In this document: positions 18,344-26,072 of the stretch, in pieces
Layout of the letters: the number at the start of each line of letters is the position of its first letter
How positions within the stretch are numbered: position 1 is the stretch's first letter
Origin: Pseudomonas viridiflava
GTDB lineage: Bacteria; Pseudomonadota; Gammaproteobacteria; Pseudomonadales; Pseudomonadaceae
Assembly (NCBI RefSeq): GCF_900585905.1
Contig: NZ_UTVH01000091.1
Coordinates: 62,001 to 126,000 of the forward strand
Length of the DNA: 64,000 nt
Direction: 5' to 3'
The notes under the pieces: model-generated
Seen by the model: the letters and a program-made list of their open reading frames with translations, nothing else
What the model was told of the DNA's origin: nothing
Database searches by the model: none
Program-made: the position numbers and the translations under genes

Positions 18344-19276
18344 CTAGTTGTTGTCTGCCGCCTTGATCCTGTCCACAACCCGAGCGGCAAGGTCGTCAGG
18401 CCGAAACTTGGCAAGGAAGTCATCGGCACCGACTTTCTTTACCATAGCCTGATTGAACACGCCCGAAAGGGATGTATGCAAAACGATGTGCAATTTTTGC
18501 ATCCGCGGGTCGCTGCGGATGGCTGTAGTCAGCGTATAGCCGTCCATTTCCGGCATCTCGATGTCGGAAATCATCATCAGAAATTCTTCGTCCGGCTTCT
18601 TGCCCTCTTCCACCATCTTGCGCAGATAGTCCAGCGCTTGACGGCCATCGTTGAGGGCCACCACCTCGACGCCGACGGTCTGCAGACAACGGCTGACCTG
18701 CTTGCGCGCCACTGACGAGTCGTCGACGGTCAACACCCGCAGCGAAACAGCCTTGTGGTGGGTTTCCTCATCGATCACGCCCGCCGACACCGCTTCAGAA
18801 ATCGGCGCCACCTCAGCGAGGATCTTCTCGACGTCGATTATTTCCACCAACTGGTTGTCGACCCGCGTCACCGCCGTCAGGTAGTGATCGCGGCCAGTGC
18901 CCTTGGGTGGCGGATGGATCTCTTCCCAGTTCATGTTGACGATGCGCTCGACTGAATGCACCAGAAAGCCCTGAACCTTGGTGTTGTATTCAGTAATGAT
19001 CACGAATGCGTGATCCAGCGAGGTCTGCCCGGGCAAGCCGGTGGCCATTGCCAGATCGAGGATCGGAATCGTCCCGCCACGAATGCTCGCGACCCCGCGC
19101 ACAATGCGGCTGGACTTGGGCATTACGGTAAGTTTGGGGCACTGCAGCACCTCCTTCACCTTGAAGACGTTGATGCCGTAGAGCTGCTTGCCGTCGAGAC
19201 GAAACAACAACAGTTCAAGGCGATTCTGTCCAACCAGCTGCGTGCGCTGGTTCACTGAATCCATTACACCGGCCAT
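18344..19276 (-). CDS. cheV: Chemotaxis coupling/response-regulator protein CheV
   Basis: CheV joins an N-terminal CheW-like coupling domain (about residues 15-165, LELLLFRLDGKQLYGINVFKVKEVL) to a C-terminal receiver domain (about 180-305). The phospho-acceptor Asp lies in MMISDIEMPEMDGYTL and the conserved Lys near the end. It couples receptors to CheA and may serve as a phosphate sink or adaptation factor. The start at 19276 has GGAG six bases upstream; the open frame extends 14 codons further but lacks homology. 310 residues. Divergent from flgA across 74 nt. Confidence 0.94.
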   Translation of the reverse strand: MAGVMDSVNQRTQLVGQNRLELLLFRLDGKQLYGINVFKVKEVLQCPKLTVMPKSSRIVRGVASIRGGTIPILDLAMATGLPGQTSLDHAFVIITEYNTKVQGFLVHSVERIVNMNWEEIHPPPKGTGRDHYLTAVTRVDNQLVEIIDVEKILAEVAPISEAVSAGVIDEETHHKAVSLRVLTVDDSSVARKQVSRCLQTVGVEVVALNDGRQALDYLRKMVEEGKKPDEEFLMMISDIEMPEMDGYTLTTAIRSDPRMQKLHIVLHTSLSGVFNQAMVKKVGADDFLAKFRPDDLAARVVDRIKAADNN

Positions 19277-19323
19277 GCTCGACTCCCATTCAAAGTTACC
19301 AATCGCCGGCCCAATCAAGGAAG

Positions 19324-19339
19324 CGGCACGGGCCTTGCT
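19324..19339 (+). promoter_or_regulatory. Sigma-54-like promoter directly before flgA
   Basis: The plus strand reads CGGCACGGGCCTTGCT with GG and GC 10 nt apart, matching the sigma-54 consensus except the first base. The predicted +1 is 19350, one base before the flgA ATG, so the transcript would be leaderless. Confidence 0.65.
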
Positions 19340-19350
19340 ATCTACACTTT

Positions 19351-20109
19351 ATGAATATCAAAACGACAATTTCTCGACTCGGCTCTCAGCGCAACGGCAA
19401 CCTGCTTCGTTGGCTGCTTCTGCTGTGCCTGGCGTTTGTCGCGAACCCTTGCCGCGCCGACAGCTCGACGCTACCTGAACAACTTATCGGCGCTACTCAA
19501 GGGTTTCTTGAATACACCGTTGAACAGTATCTCGCCACTGGTCAGATTGAAGGACGCTATGAAATCGAGGTTCGCCAGCTGGACCCACGTATGCGCATGC
19601 CGCTGTGCGACAAGGAATTGACATCCAGCCTGGAAAGCGCGCGTCCCATTGGCCGCGTCACCACCCGCGTGCGCTGCGAGGGTTCATCGCCCTGGACCGT
19701 TTTTGTCCCGGCGCAGGTGAAGCTTTACCGCAACGTGGTCACCGCCGTTCGCCCGTTGAAGCGCGATGCAGTGATCACTGAAGAAGATGTGGCCATGCGC
19801 GAACGCGACGTCGGCTTGCTCGGCGCTGGTTTTCTGTCTTCGCCGGATCAGGCCATCGGGCAGAAGGTCCTGCGCTCAACCGTGATCGATCAGATCCTGG
19901 CTCCCAATTTTCTCGAACAACCGCAAATGGTGCGTAAGGGCGAGCAAGTCGTGATCACGGCGCGCAGCGGGTCGATTTTCGTACGCATGCCCGGCGAGGC
20001 GCTGGCCGACGGAACCTTTAATGAACAGATCCGTGTGCGCAACCTCAATTCCAAGCGCGTGATCAAAGCCAACATCACTGCGCCCGGCCAGGTGGAGGCT
20101 CCCATGTGA
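19351..20109 (+). CDS. flgA: Flagellar P-ring assembly chaperone FlgA
   Basis: FlgA is the periplasmic chaperone for FlgI. It has 252 residues: an N-terminal signal peptide with hydrophobic core LLRWLLLLCLAFVANPCRA (cleavage at about residue 37), then a conserved region (YEIEVRQLDPRMRMPLCDKEL) and a C-terminal SAF/beta-clip domain (LKRDAVITEEDVAMRERDVG, MVRKGEQVVITARSGSIFVRMPGEAL). No other ATG or Shine-Dalgarno is visible near the start, which fits the leaderless transcript predicted from the promoter. Divergent from cheV. Confidence 0.94.
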   Translation: MNIKTTISRLGSQRNGNLLRWLLLLCLAFVANPCRADSSTLPEQLIGATQGFLEYTVEQYLATGQIEGRYEIEVRQLDPRMRMPLCDKELTSSLESARPIGRVTTRVRCEGSSPWTVFVPAQVKLYRNVVTAVRPLKRDAVITEEDVAMRERDVGLLGAGFLSSPDQAIGQKVLRSTVIDQILAPNFLEQPQMVRKGEQVVITARSGSIFVRMPGEALADGTFNEQIRVRNLNSKRVIKANITAPGQVEAPM

Positions 20110-20217
20110 CCTGATTCAGCGCTGGTATCAGACGCTTGTTTTTTCTAGACTGCGAAACAAAGTTCCGTAGAGAGAGTCCATTGCACGCACATCGCATATG
20201 GATTTCATTCTCGTTGC

Positions 20218-20244
20218 TAAAGTTTTCGAAAATCTGGTCGAAAC
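20218..20244 (+). promoter_or_regulatory. Possible sigma-28 (FliA) promoter of flgM
   Basis: A TAAAGTTT -35 element is followed after 11 bases by GTCGAAAC (consensus TCAAGTTT and GCCGATA). It lies 37 nt before flgM. FliA control of flgMN is known in Pseudomonas; the -10 match is imperfect. Confidence 0.5.
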
Positions 20245-20280
20245 CATGGCAAGCGTCCAAATACCCAGAGGTTTTTTATC

Positions 20281-20595
20281 ATGGTCATTGACTTCAACAG
20301 ACTGAATAGCGGTAACGCGGTCAGCAGCACTTCGCGTACCAGCAGCACCAAAGAAACAGGCAAGACAGAGGCAGTCGTAGCCCCAGGCGCACTGGTCAAA
20401 ACCAGCAGCGGCGAATCCGTAAAACTGAGCAGTGAGGCTCAACAGTTGCAGAAGATCAGTGACAAGCTGGGCGATCTGCCTACGGTAAACAGTGCCCGCG
20501 TGGCTGAGTTGAAAAAGGCAATCGCTGACGGCAGTTATCAGGTCGACAGTAACCGTGTAGCCAGCAAGCTGCTTAATTTCGAAGCTCAGCGCTAG
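20281..20595 (+). CDS. flgM: Anti-sigma-28 factor FlgM
   Basis: FlgM binds FliA (sigma-28) until the hook is complete and is then exported. 104 residues, normal length. The N-terminal half is low-complexity and Ser/Thr-rich, as expected for a disordered exported protein. The C-terminal half has the sigma-binding helices (VNSARVAELKKAIADGSYQVDSNRVASKLLNFE). Between flgA and flgN, with its own likely promoter. Confidence 0.95.
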   Translation: MVIDFNRLNSGNAVSSTSRTSSTKETGKTEAVVAPGALVKTSSGESVKLSSEAQQLQKISDKLGDLPTVNSARVAELKKAIADGSYQVDSNRVASKLLNFEAQR

Positions 20596-20642
20596 CCGTC
20601 GCTCGCGCCTGACTTCTGGACGCTTAAATACCAGAGCATGCG

Positions 20643-21107
20643 ATGCAAGACACTAATTTGCTGCAACTGATGACCGATGACATGGCCCCGGCCCAGCAGC
20701 TGCTGGAAATCCTGCAGGCCGAGTCAATCGCCCTGCACGGCCGAGACATGGCCGAGATGGAGCACGTGCTGGCGAAAAAGCAGGCGCTGGTGGTCGTGCT
20801 TGAACAGCATGGCCGCAAGCGCAGCCAGATTCTCAGCGGGCTGGGTTTGTCCCCGGATCGCAAGGGCCTGACGACCCTGGCGGAGAATTCTTCGCTGGGC
20901 GAGCAGTTGATCCGGGCCGGCGATGAGCTCAACGCACTGATTATTCAGTGCCAGGTGCTCAACGCGGAAAATGGCACCTCGATTCAGATGCAGCAGGCGT
21001 CGACCGCGCACCAGTTGAGAATACTCACCGGTGACATGCCGACGCTGTACGACAGCCGGGGCTCGACCTCGGGGCGTGCAAGGCCACGCCCGTTGAGCCA
21101 GGCCTGA
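20643..21107 (+). CDS. flgN: Flagellar export chaperone FlgN
   Basis: FlgN is the cytoplasmic chaperone for FlgK and FlgL. The 154-residue product is almost entirely helical (LLEILQAESIALHGRDMAEMEHVLAKKQALVVVLEQHGRKRSQIL), typical of FlgN, with a short basic tail. It lies 47 nt after flgM, the usual flgMN pair. Confidence 0.93.
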   Translation: MQDTNLLQLMTDDMAPAQQLLEILQAESIALHGRDMAEMEHVLAKKQALVVVLEQHGRKRSQILSGLGLSPDRKGLTTLAENSSLGEQLIRAGDELNALIIQCQVLNAENGTSIQMQQASTAHQLRILTGDMPTLYDSRGSTSGRARPRPLSQA

Positions 21108-21222
21108 TTTTCACTATCAAAGCGCTTTCTATTCAAGGTACTTGCTCTATCAAGCCACCTTGCATGATGGCAAAATGCCCGCTATTGCGTTGCTGTCGTA
21201 TTTTGCCTGGAGATGGAAAAAA

Positions 21223-21969
21223 GTGAATGGCTCAAGCGCGGATGATGCTCCGCAGCCTCCAAAAGTGCTCAATACCCCCCTGGAAATCGCCGCCAATCTG
21301 CGGCTGCTTCTGGACAGTCATGATCCGCTGATCATTACTTTCCACGAGCGCACCCAGCGTTTTCAGAGTTATCTGATCGAAGTTGATCGGGAAAACGACG
21401 TCATTGCTTTCGATGAAATGATTCCCCGCGATGGCGAGAAGTTTCTCACCAATGGCGAGCCCTATCGCATCGAAGGTTTTCATGACGGGGTGCGAATTGC
21501 CTGGGAAGGCACGGCACAGATGACCATTCATCAGAGCAACGGCGGATGTTTGTACCGCGGTCCCCTGCCCACTGAAGTGGTTTACCACCAACGCCGCAAT
21601 GCCTTTCGCGCCGCGCTGAAACTGGCGCAACTGGTCAGCGTTGAAATGGGGGGTGACCGGATCAAGTTCCCCCTCGGCGGCAAGCTGCTGGATATTTCTG
21701 CAACCGGTTGCAAACTGCGTTTTGATGGTGATGTGTCCGAGCGCATGCAGCTGGGCCAGGTATACGAACGCTTCATCGCACACCTGCCGTTCGGCACCAT
21801 GACGGCACCGGTTGAACTGCGTCATCTGCATTTCGAAGAAAGGGTCAACACCACCTTTGCCGGTATCCGCTTCCACAACATGAGCGGGCTGGTACAACGC
21901 CAGGTGGAACGCTTCGTGTACCAACTGCAGCGTGAAGCACGTCGTTTCGACAAGGACGACGACTTCTGA
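21223..21969 (+). CDS. flgZ: Flagellar brake protein FlgZ (YcgR family, PilZ domain)
   Basis: FlgZ binds cyclic di-GMP and slows or biases flagellar rotation. The N-terminal YcgR domain spans about residues 15-115 (LLLDSHDPLIITFHERTQRFQSYLIEVD). The C-terminal PilZ domain carries both ligand motifs: RxxxR in QRRNAFR and D-x-S-x-x-G in LLDISATGCKLRF. The GTG at 21223 has GGAG in range and gives 248 residues, close to other Pseudomonas FlgZ. The open frame runs 27 codons further upstream but that part shows no family features. Followed by a strong terminator. Confidence 0.93.
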   Translation: MNGSSADDAPQPPKVLNTPLEIAANLRLLLDSHDPLIITFHERTQRFQSYLIEVDRENDVIAFDEMIPRDGEKFLTNGEPYRIEGFHDGVRIAWEGTAQMTIHQSNGGCLYRGPLPTEVVYHQRRNAFRAALKLAQLVSVEMGGDRIKFPLGGKLLDISATGCKLRFDGDVSERMQLGQVYERFIAHLPFGTMTAPVELRHLHFEERVNTTFAGIRFHNMSGLVQRQVERFVYQLQREARRFDKDDDF

Positions 21970-21980
21970 CAGCTCAAGGC

Positions 21981-22024
21981 AACAAAAAGGCGATTGCGCG
22001 GTGAGCGTAATCGCCTTTTTTGTT
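21981..22024. terminator. Bidirectional intrinsic terminator between flgZ and the MFS gene
   Basis: A 15-bp perfect stem (AACAAAAAGGCGATT and its complement) flanked by A- and T-runs lies 12 nt after the flgZ stop. It can terminate the flgZ transcript and also the convergent MFS gene. Confidence 0.9.
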
Positions 22025-22026
22025 GA

Positions 22027-22124
22027 TGTGGTGGGACCGGCGTTAGCCGGGAAGGCAATATCTCAGACTGACCACATTCATCGGCTGCCCTGGCCTCTTC
22101 CCGGCTGAAGCCGGCCCCACGGAT
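22027..22124. repeat. Pair of REP-like palindromes
   Basis: Two inverted copies of the Pseudomonas REP core (GTGGGACCGG-GTTAGCC-GGGAAG and TTCCCGGCTGAAGCCGG-CCCAC) about 55 bp apart lie between the convergent flgZ and MFS genes. Divergent copies recur at 23885-23978. Confidence 0.75.
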
Positions 22125-22129
22125 CAGCA

Positions 22130-23494
22130 CTACGCCCGATTGATCTCTTCATCCTCGACCACAGCCACAGTCTCGCCGTCAGCCTTGTGCACAGTCGGCT
22201 CTTCAGTCTGTGGCTCAACCACCGGTTCCACCACCGTCTGCATCTGATCCTGCACCACCTGCTCATCCACTCGCGGGTCGAGCGCCACTACCAGCGGCGA
22301 ACTGGACATGCTGTCCGGCATCGCTACGTGGTGCAGCGGTGCATCGTCCACCTGGTGCAAGTGGGTGACCGCCTTGGGCCGGATCAGCAGCACCAGCGCC
22401 AGCGAGGTCAGGCAGACAAAGGCATACAGCATGTTGCTGCCGAACGCCTTCATCAGCGCACCGGCCGCCAGTGGGCCAATGCTGGCGCCGATACCGAAAG
22501 TCATCAGCAGCATTGCCGTCAGTGACACACGCCGCTCGCCTTCGACGTGGTCGTTGGCGAAAGCCACCGCCAGCGGATACAGGCTGAACTGGATCAGAGA
22601 CACCACAAAGCCAACCACAAACAGCACTTCCAGGGGCATGCTCGGCAATACCGCCAGGGGGATGGAAGCCAGCATCAGCACGCCAGCAAAGGCGCGCATC
22701 AGTTGTGCGCGGTCGTACCGGTCAGACAGCAGACCCAGTGGCCATTGCACCAGCAGGCCGGCCAGAATGCAGCTGCCCATGAACAGCCCGACATGCTCGG
22801 TGGACAGACCCTGCTGCGCAGCATAAAGCGGGGCCAGACCATAAAACGCGCCGACGATGAGCCCGGAACCGAGCACCGTCGTCAATGATTGCGGCACCCG
22901 GCTGATGAAAAAGCGCGGCTCCAGCGGCGCGGGATGCAGTGGCGCCGGGTGAATGCTGCGCGTCATCGCCACCGGCACCAGGCACAGGGCGAAACACATG
23001 GCGACCAGCATGAGCAATTCCGGGCCCAACCCTGGATGGACCACCAGAATCAACTGCCCCAGCACCAGGCCCAGGTAGGAGGCGATCATGTAGCCGCTGA
23101 ACACCATGCCGCGCTGCTTGGCGGCAGCCTGCTCGTTGAGCCAGCTTTCCACCACCATGTACTGGCACATCATGCCCAGGCCGACGATCATCCGCAGAAA
23201 CAGCCAGGCAGGCAGCCAGTCGATCAAACCCAGGCCCAGCACCGCCGCGCCGACGATACCGGCACAGGTGGCATAGGCGCGAATATGCCCGACGCGGCCG
23301 ATCAGCCGGTGACCAACCTTGCCGCCCAGCACCAGACCAAAATAGTTCGCCGCCATCAACGCACCGATCCACAGGCCATCGACCTGATCGGCAGACAGCC
23401 GCAACGCGAGATAAGTACTGAGCAGACCCGAGCCGGTCAACATCATCAGCGAGGCAAAGTACAGCCCCTGAAAAGACTTCCAGATTTGACGCAT
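22130..23494 (-). CDS. Major facilitator superfamily transporter
   Basis: A 454-residue protein with about 12 hydrophobic segments. It begins with FASLMMLTGSGLLSTYLALRLSADQVDGLWIGALMAANYFGLVLGGKVGHRLIGRVGH, including the MFS loop 2-3 type motif. A symmetric second half starts near residue 210 (VPQSLTTVLGSGLIVGAFYGLAPLYAAQQGL). The last 75 residues are a hydrophilic, acidic cytoplasmic tail. Orthologous position next to flgZ is seen in other Pseudomonas. The substrate cannot be inferred. Confidence 0.85.
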   Translation of the reverse strand: MRQIWKSFQGLYFASLMMLTGSGLLSTYLALRLSADQVDGLWIGALMAANYFGLVLGGKVGHRLIGRVGHIRAYATCAGIVGAAVLGLGLIDWLPAWLFLRMIVGLGMMCQYMVVESWLNEQAAAKQRGMVFSGYMIASYLGLVLGQLILVVHPGLGPELLMLVAMCFALCLVPVAMTRSIHPAPLHPAPLEPRFFISRVPQSLTTVLGSGLIVGAFYGLAPLYAAQQGLSTEHVGLFMGSCILAGLLVQWPLGLLSDRYDRAQLMRAFAGVLMLASIPLAVLPSMPLEVLFVVGFVVSLIQFSLYPLAVAFANDHVEGERRVSLTAMLLMTFGIGASIGPLAAGALMKAFGSNMLYAFVCLTSLALVLLIRPKAVTHLHQVDDAPLHHVAMPDSMSSSPLVVALDPRVDEQVVQDQMQTVVEPVVEPQTEEPTVHKADGETVAVVEDEEINRA

Positions 23495-23548
23495 CGACTT
23501 TCCATAAATAGGCGGCCGTCACGAGAGACGGCGCCAGAAACAAGATTG

Positions 23549-23782
23549 CTAAGCCTGGGCAGCCAGAATGCGCCGCACCCAGGGGGTGATTTCGTCGAGG
23601 AAACTGGTCAACTCCAGCGCCTTCGATGCGATGTAGCCTTCGATGAATTCATGACCAAACAGTTCCTTGGCCAGATGACTGCGTTTCAGACGCTCCAGAG
23701 CGGCATGCAAGGTACATGGCAGCGACAATTCATCGGCCACCTGTATCGCTCCTTGAATCGGTTCGTCCGGTTGCAGGGTTTG
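23549..23782 (-). pseudogene. 3' remnant of a glutamine synthetase-type (PauA/PuuA) gene
   Basis: In a longer open frame, only the last 75 or so codons look like protein. LPCTLHAALERLKRSHLAKELFGHEFIEGYIASKALELTSFLDEITPWVRRIL is the C-terminal helix region of the glutamine synthetase / gamma-glutamylpolyamine synthetase family, preceded by PDEPIQGA. The whole catalytic part is missing. Upstream codons are REP-derived noise. In P. aeruginosa an intact gene of this family follows the orthologous MFS gene, so this stump probably marks a deletion made when the glycan genes at 24159-29588 arrived. Confidence 0.75.
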
Positions 23783-23884
23783 GGATCCGGGGCCAAAGCG
23801 TCTTCGCCGATGGCGACCTGTACGAAATACGCACTCGCTCAGAAACAGTTCAAGCCGACATCGCCAAAGGACGTCCCGCTCATG

Positions 23885-23978
23885 CCACGTGGGATCGGCT
23901 TCAGCCGAGAAGACGGCCTTCAAGACGCTGCACCTGTGTCGCCTGCCATGACCCCTTCCCGGCTGAAGACAGTCCCAC
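23885..23978. repeat. REP-like palindromes near the edge of the glycan island
   Basis: Two further REP-type sequences are present (GTGGGATCGGCTTCAGCCGAGAAG near 23890 and TTCCCGGCTGAAGACAGTCCCAC near 23957) in opposite orientation. They lie between the glutamine synthetase stump and vioA. The 376-bp stretch 23783-24158 holds no gene, only these repeats and the vioA promoter. Confidence 0.7.
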
Positions 23979-24039
23979 GCAGGCAGCACTCATGTACCTA
24001 TTGATTCGCGGCACCCATGGACGACGAGAGTCAACGGAT

Positions 24040-24055
24040 TGGCCGGTTTTTTGCT
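24040..24055 (+). promoter_or_regulatory. Candidate sigma-54 promoter of the vioA operon
   Basis: The plus strand reads TGGCCGGTTTTTTGCT, GG and GC 10 nt apart, differing from TGGCACG-N4-TTGCW at two positions. The predicted +1 is near 24066, 93 nt before vioA. No functional evidence beyond sequence. Confidence 0.55.
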
Positions 24056-24158
24056 TTGTACCTGCAGGATTCCCCGGCTGTCATTTTTACGTCGAAGAGC
24101 GGGCCAGAAAATTCGAATAACTGCGCTGCCCCAGGCCTTTATCAGTAGAGATTTGTTC

Positions 24159-25280
24159 ATGAGTAAAGTGATTCCTGTCACTCGTCCTTTGCTGCCTCCG
24201 CTGGAGGAATTCATACCTTATCTGCAACAAATCTGGGACAGCAATCAGCTCACCAATGGCGGCCCGTTTCATCAACAGCTCGAACAGCAGCTCGCCGACT
24301 ACCTGGGCGTCGAGTATCTGTCGCTGTTTTCCAACGGCACTCTGGCATTGCTCACCGCGCTGCAAACCCTGCGCATCACCGGCGAAGTGATCACCACGCC
24401 CTACTCGTTCGTGGCCACCGCACACTCGCTGCTGTGGAACGACTTGAAGCCGGTGTTCGTCGATATTGATCCGCACACCTACAACCTGTGCCCGGACCGC
24501 ATCGAAGAAGCCATCACGCCTGCGACCACGGCCATCATGCCGGTGCATTGTTACGGCATTCCGTGCGACGTCGAGCGCATCCAGCAGATCGCCGACCGCT
24601 ACGGCCTGAAAGTGATCTATGACGCCGCCCATGCCTTTGGCGTGCGCCACCAGGGCGAAAGCCTGCTGCGCCACGGCGACCTGGCGGTGCTCAGCTTCCA
24701 CGCCACCAAGGTGTTCAACACCTTCGAAGGCGGTGCGATTGTCAGCCACGATGCCAAGACCAAGCAGCGTATCGACTATCTGAAGAACTTCGGCTTCGCG
24801 GACGAAGTCACCGTGGTGGCGCCCGGCATCAACGGCAAGATGAGCGAAGTCAATGCCGCGTTCGGTCTGCTGCAGCTTCAATACATTGATGACGCCCTGG
24901 CGCGGCGCAAGCGCATCGACGGTCTGTACCGCCAGGCCCTGGCCTCGATTGAACACATCGACGTGATCTGGCAGACCCGGGACCAGCACAACTATTCTTA
25001 CTTTCCGGTGCTGGTAAAGCCGCAATTTGCCGTCAGTCGCGATGCGCTGTATCAGCTGTTTCGTGATCAGGACATTCTGGTCAGGCGTTATTTCTACCCG
25101 CTGATTTCCACCTTTCCGATGTATCGCGGCCTCGACTCGGCGCGCCCCGGACGCTTGCCGGTGGCCACCGAACTGTCCAGCCAGATCCTCTGCCTGCCCA
25201 TTTTCGATGGCCTGACCGATGACGACTTTGCGCGCATCCTTGACGTGCTCGTCGCTGCCAGCCGTGAGAAACACTCATGA
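24159..25280 (+). CDS. vioA: dTDP-4-amino-4,6-dideoxyglucose (viosamine) aminotransferase, VioA type
   Basis: This is a DegT/DnrJ/EryC1/StrS-family PLP aminotransferase of 373 residues. Such enzymes convert dTDP-4-keto-6-deoxyglucose to dTDP-viosamine. Visible features are the N-terminal VTRPLLPPLEEFIPYLQQIWDSNQLTNGGP, the PLP region VIYDAAHAFGV and the internal aldimine lysine in SFHATKVFNTFEGG. In P. syringae vioA supplies the sugar for flagellin modification. The open frame extends 40 codons upstream but homology starts at the ATG at 24159. The stop overlaps the next start (ATGA), so the two are co-translated. Confidence 0.82.
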   Translation: MSKVIPVTRPLLPPLEEFIPYLQQIWDSNQLTNGGPFHQQLEQQLADYLGVEYLSLFSNGTLALLTALQTLRITGEVITTPYSFVATAHSLLWNDLKPVFVDIDPHTYNLCPDRIEEAITPATTAIMPVHCYGIPCDVERIQQIADRYGLKVIYDAAHAFGVRHQGESLLRHGDLAVLSFHATKVFNTFEGGAIVSHDAKTKQRIDYLKNFGFADEVTVVAPGINGKMSEVNAAFGLLQLQYIDDALARRKRIDGLYRQALASIEHIDVIWQTRDQHNYSYFPVLVKPQFAVSRDALYQLFRDQDILVRRYFYPLISTFPMYRGLDSARPGRLPVATELSSQILCLPIFDGLTDDDFARILDVLVAASREKHS

Positions 25281-25999
25281 GAACCTGCCCGGTCTGCACC
25301 AACCGCTTTCCCAACTTCTACCCGTTGCCGCTGCATTATCTGGAAGTGGCGCATCGCTTGAGCGTCGGTCATTCGTCAGAGGATTTCGAAACACTCAACA
25401 TCGGCCAATACAGTTGCCCCGAATGCGTCGCCTCGGACCGCGACCGGCTGTACGCGCTCTACACCACCCATTTGCTCGCGCACCCCGAAGGCCAGCCGCT
25501 GCGCATTCTCGACATCGCGCCTGCGCCAGTGCTGTCAGCCTTCCTGCGGGACTTGCCCAATGCCCGCTATCGCTCCGCCGACCTGTTCTCGCCCATGGCC
25601 GACGACATCGTCGACATCATGGACATGCACATCTATGCCGACGAGTCCTTCGACCTGATCGTCTGCTCGCATGTTCTGGAACACGTGCGTGACGATGCCA
25701 AGGCCATTGCCGAGCTGTTCCGGGTGCTGGCCAAAGGCGGCTCGGCGATCCTGATGGTGCCGATTCTGCTGACCGCCACCGAGACCGACGAAGACCCCGA
25801 CGAGCAGAATGTCGACGAGCGCTGGGCGCGTTTCGGTCAGGACGACCACGTGCGCATGTACGCCCGACACGACTTCATCGCGCGCCTGCAACAGGGCGGC
25901 TTTGCAGTCGATGCCCTGGGCAGCGAAGCCTTCGGACCGGGAATTTTCAAACGCCACGGCATCACCGAGCAATCGGTTCTCTACATCGGGCGCAAGTGA
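25277..25999 (+). CDS. SAM-dependent methyltransferase with N-terminal zinc knuckle
   Basis: 240 residues. Two CxxC pairs (Cys4/Cys7 and Cys47/Cys50) precede a class I methyltransferase fold starting near residue 76 (LRILDIAPAPVLSAFLRD, FDLIVCSHVLEHVRDDAKAIAELFRVLAKGG). It overlaps the vioA stop by 4 nt, so it belongs to the same operon. The viosamine on P. syringae flagellin is 2-O-methylated, and this enzyme is the obvious candidate for that step; this is inference from context. Substrate and metal binding are not proven. Confidence 0.8.
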   Translation: MRTCPVCTNRFPNFYPLPLHYLEVAHRLSVGHSSEDFETLNIGQYSCPECVASDRDRLYALYTTHLLAHPEGQPLRILDIAPAPVLSAFLRDLPNARYRSADLFSPMADDIVDIMDMHIYADESFDLIVCSHVLEHVRDDAKAIAELFRVLAKGGSAILMVPILLTATETDEDPDEQNVDERWARFGQDDHVRMYARHDFIARLQQGGFAVDALGSEAFGPGIFKRHGITEQSVLYIGRK

Positions 26000-26072
26000 C
26001 CCGCCGCCTGGCTGTTTTGCGCTGGCGCGCCTGAATGGGTGCGGCCTCCAACTTCTTCACACTGGTATTCAG

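Noticed and set aside
23783..23989. N-terminal extension of the glutamine synthetase remnant frame.
   Set aside because: The sequence is Arg/Cys-rich and coincides with REP palindromes; no family similarity, so only 23549-23782 was kept.
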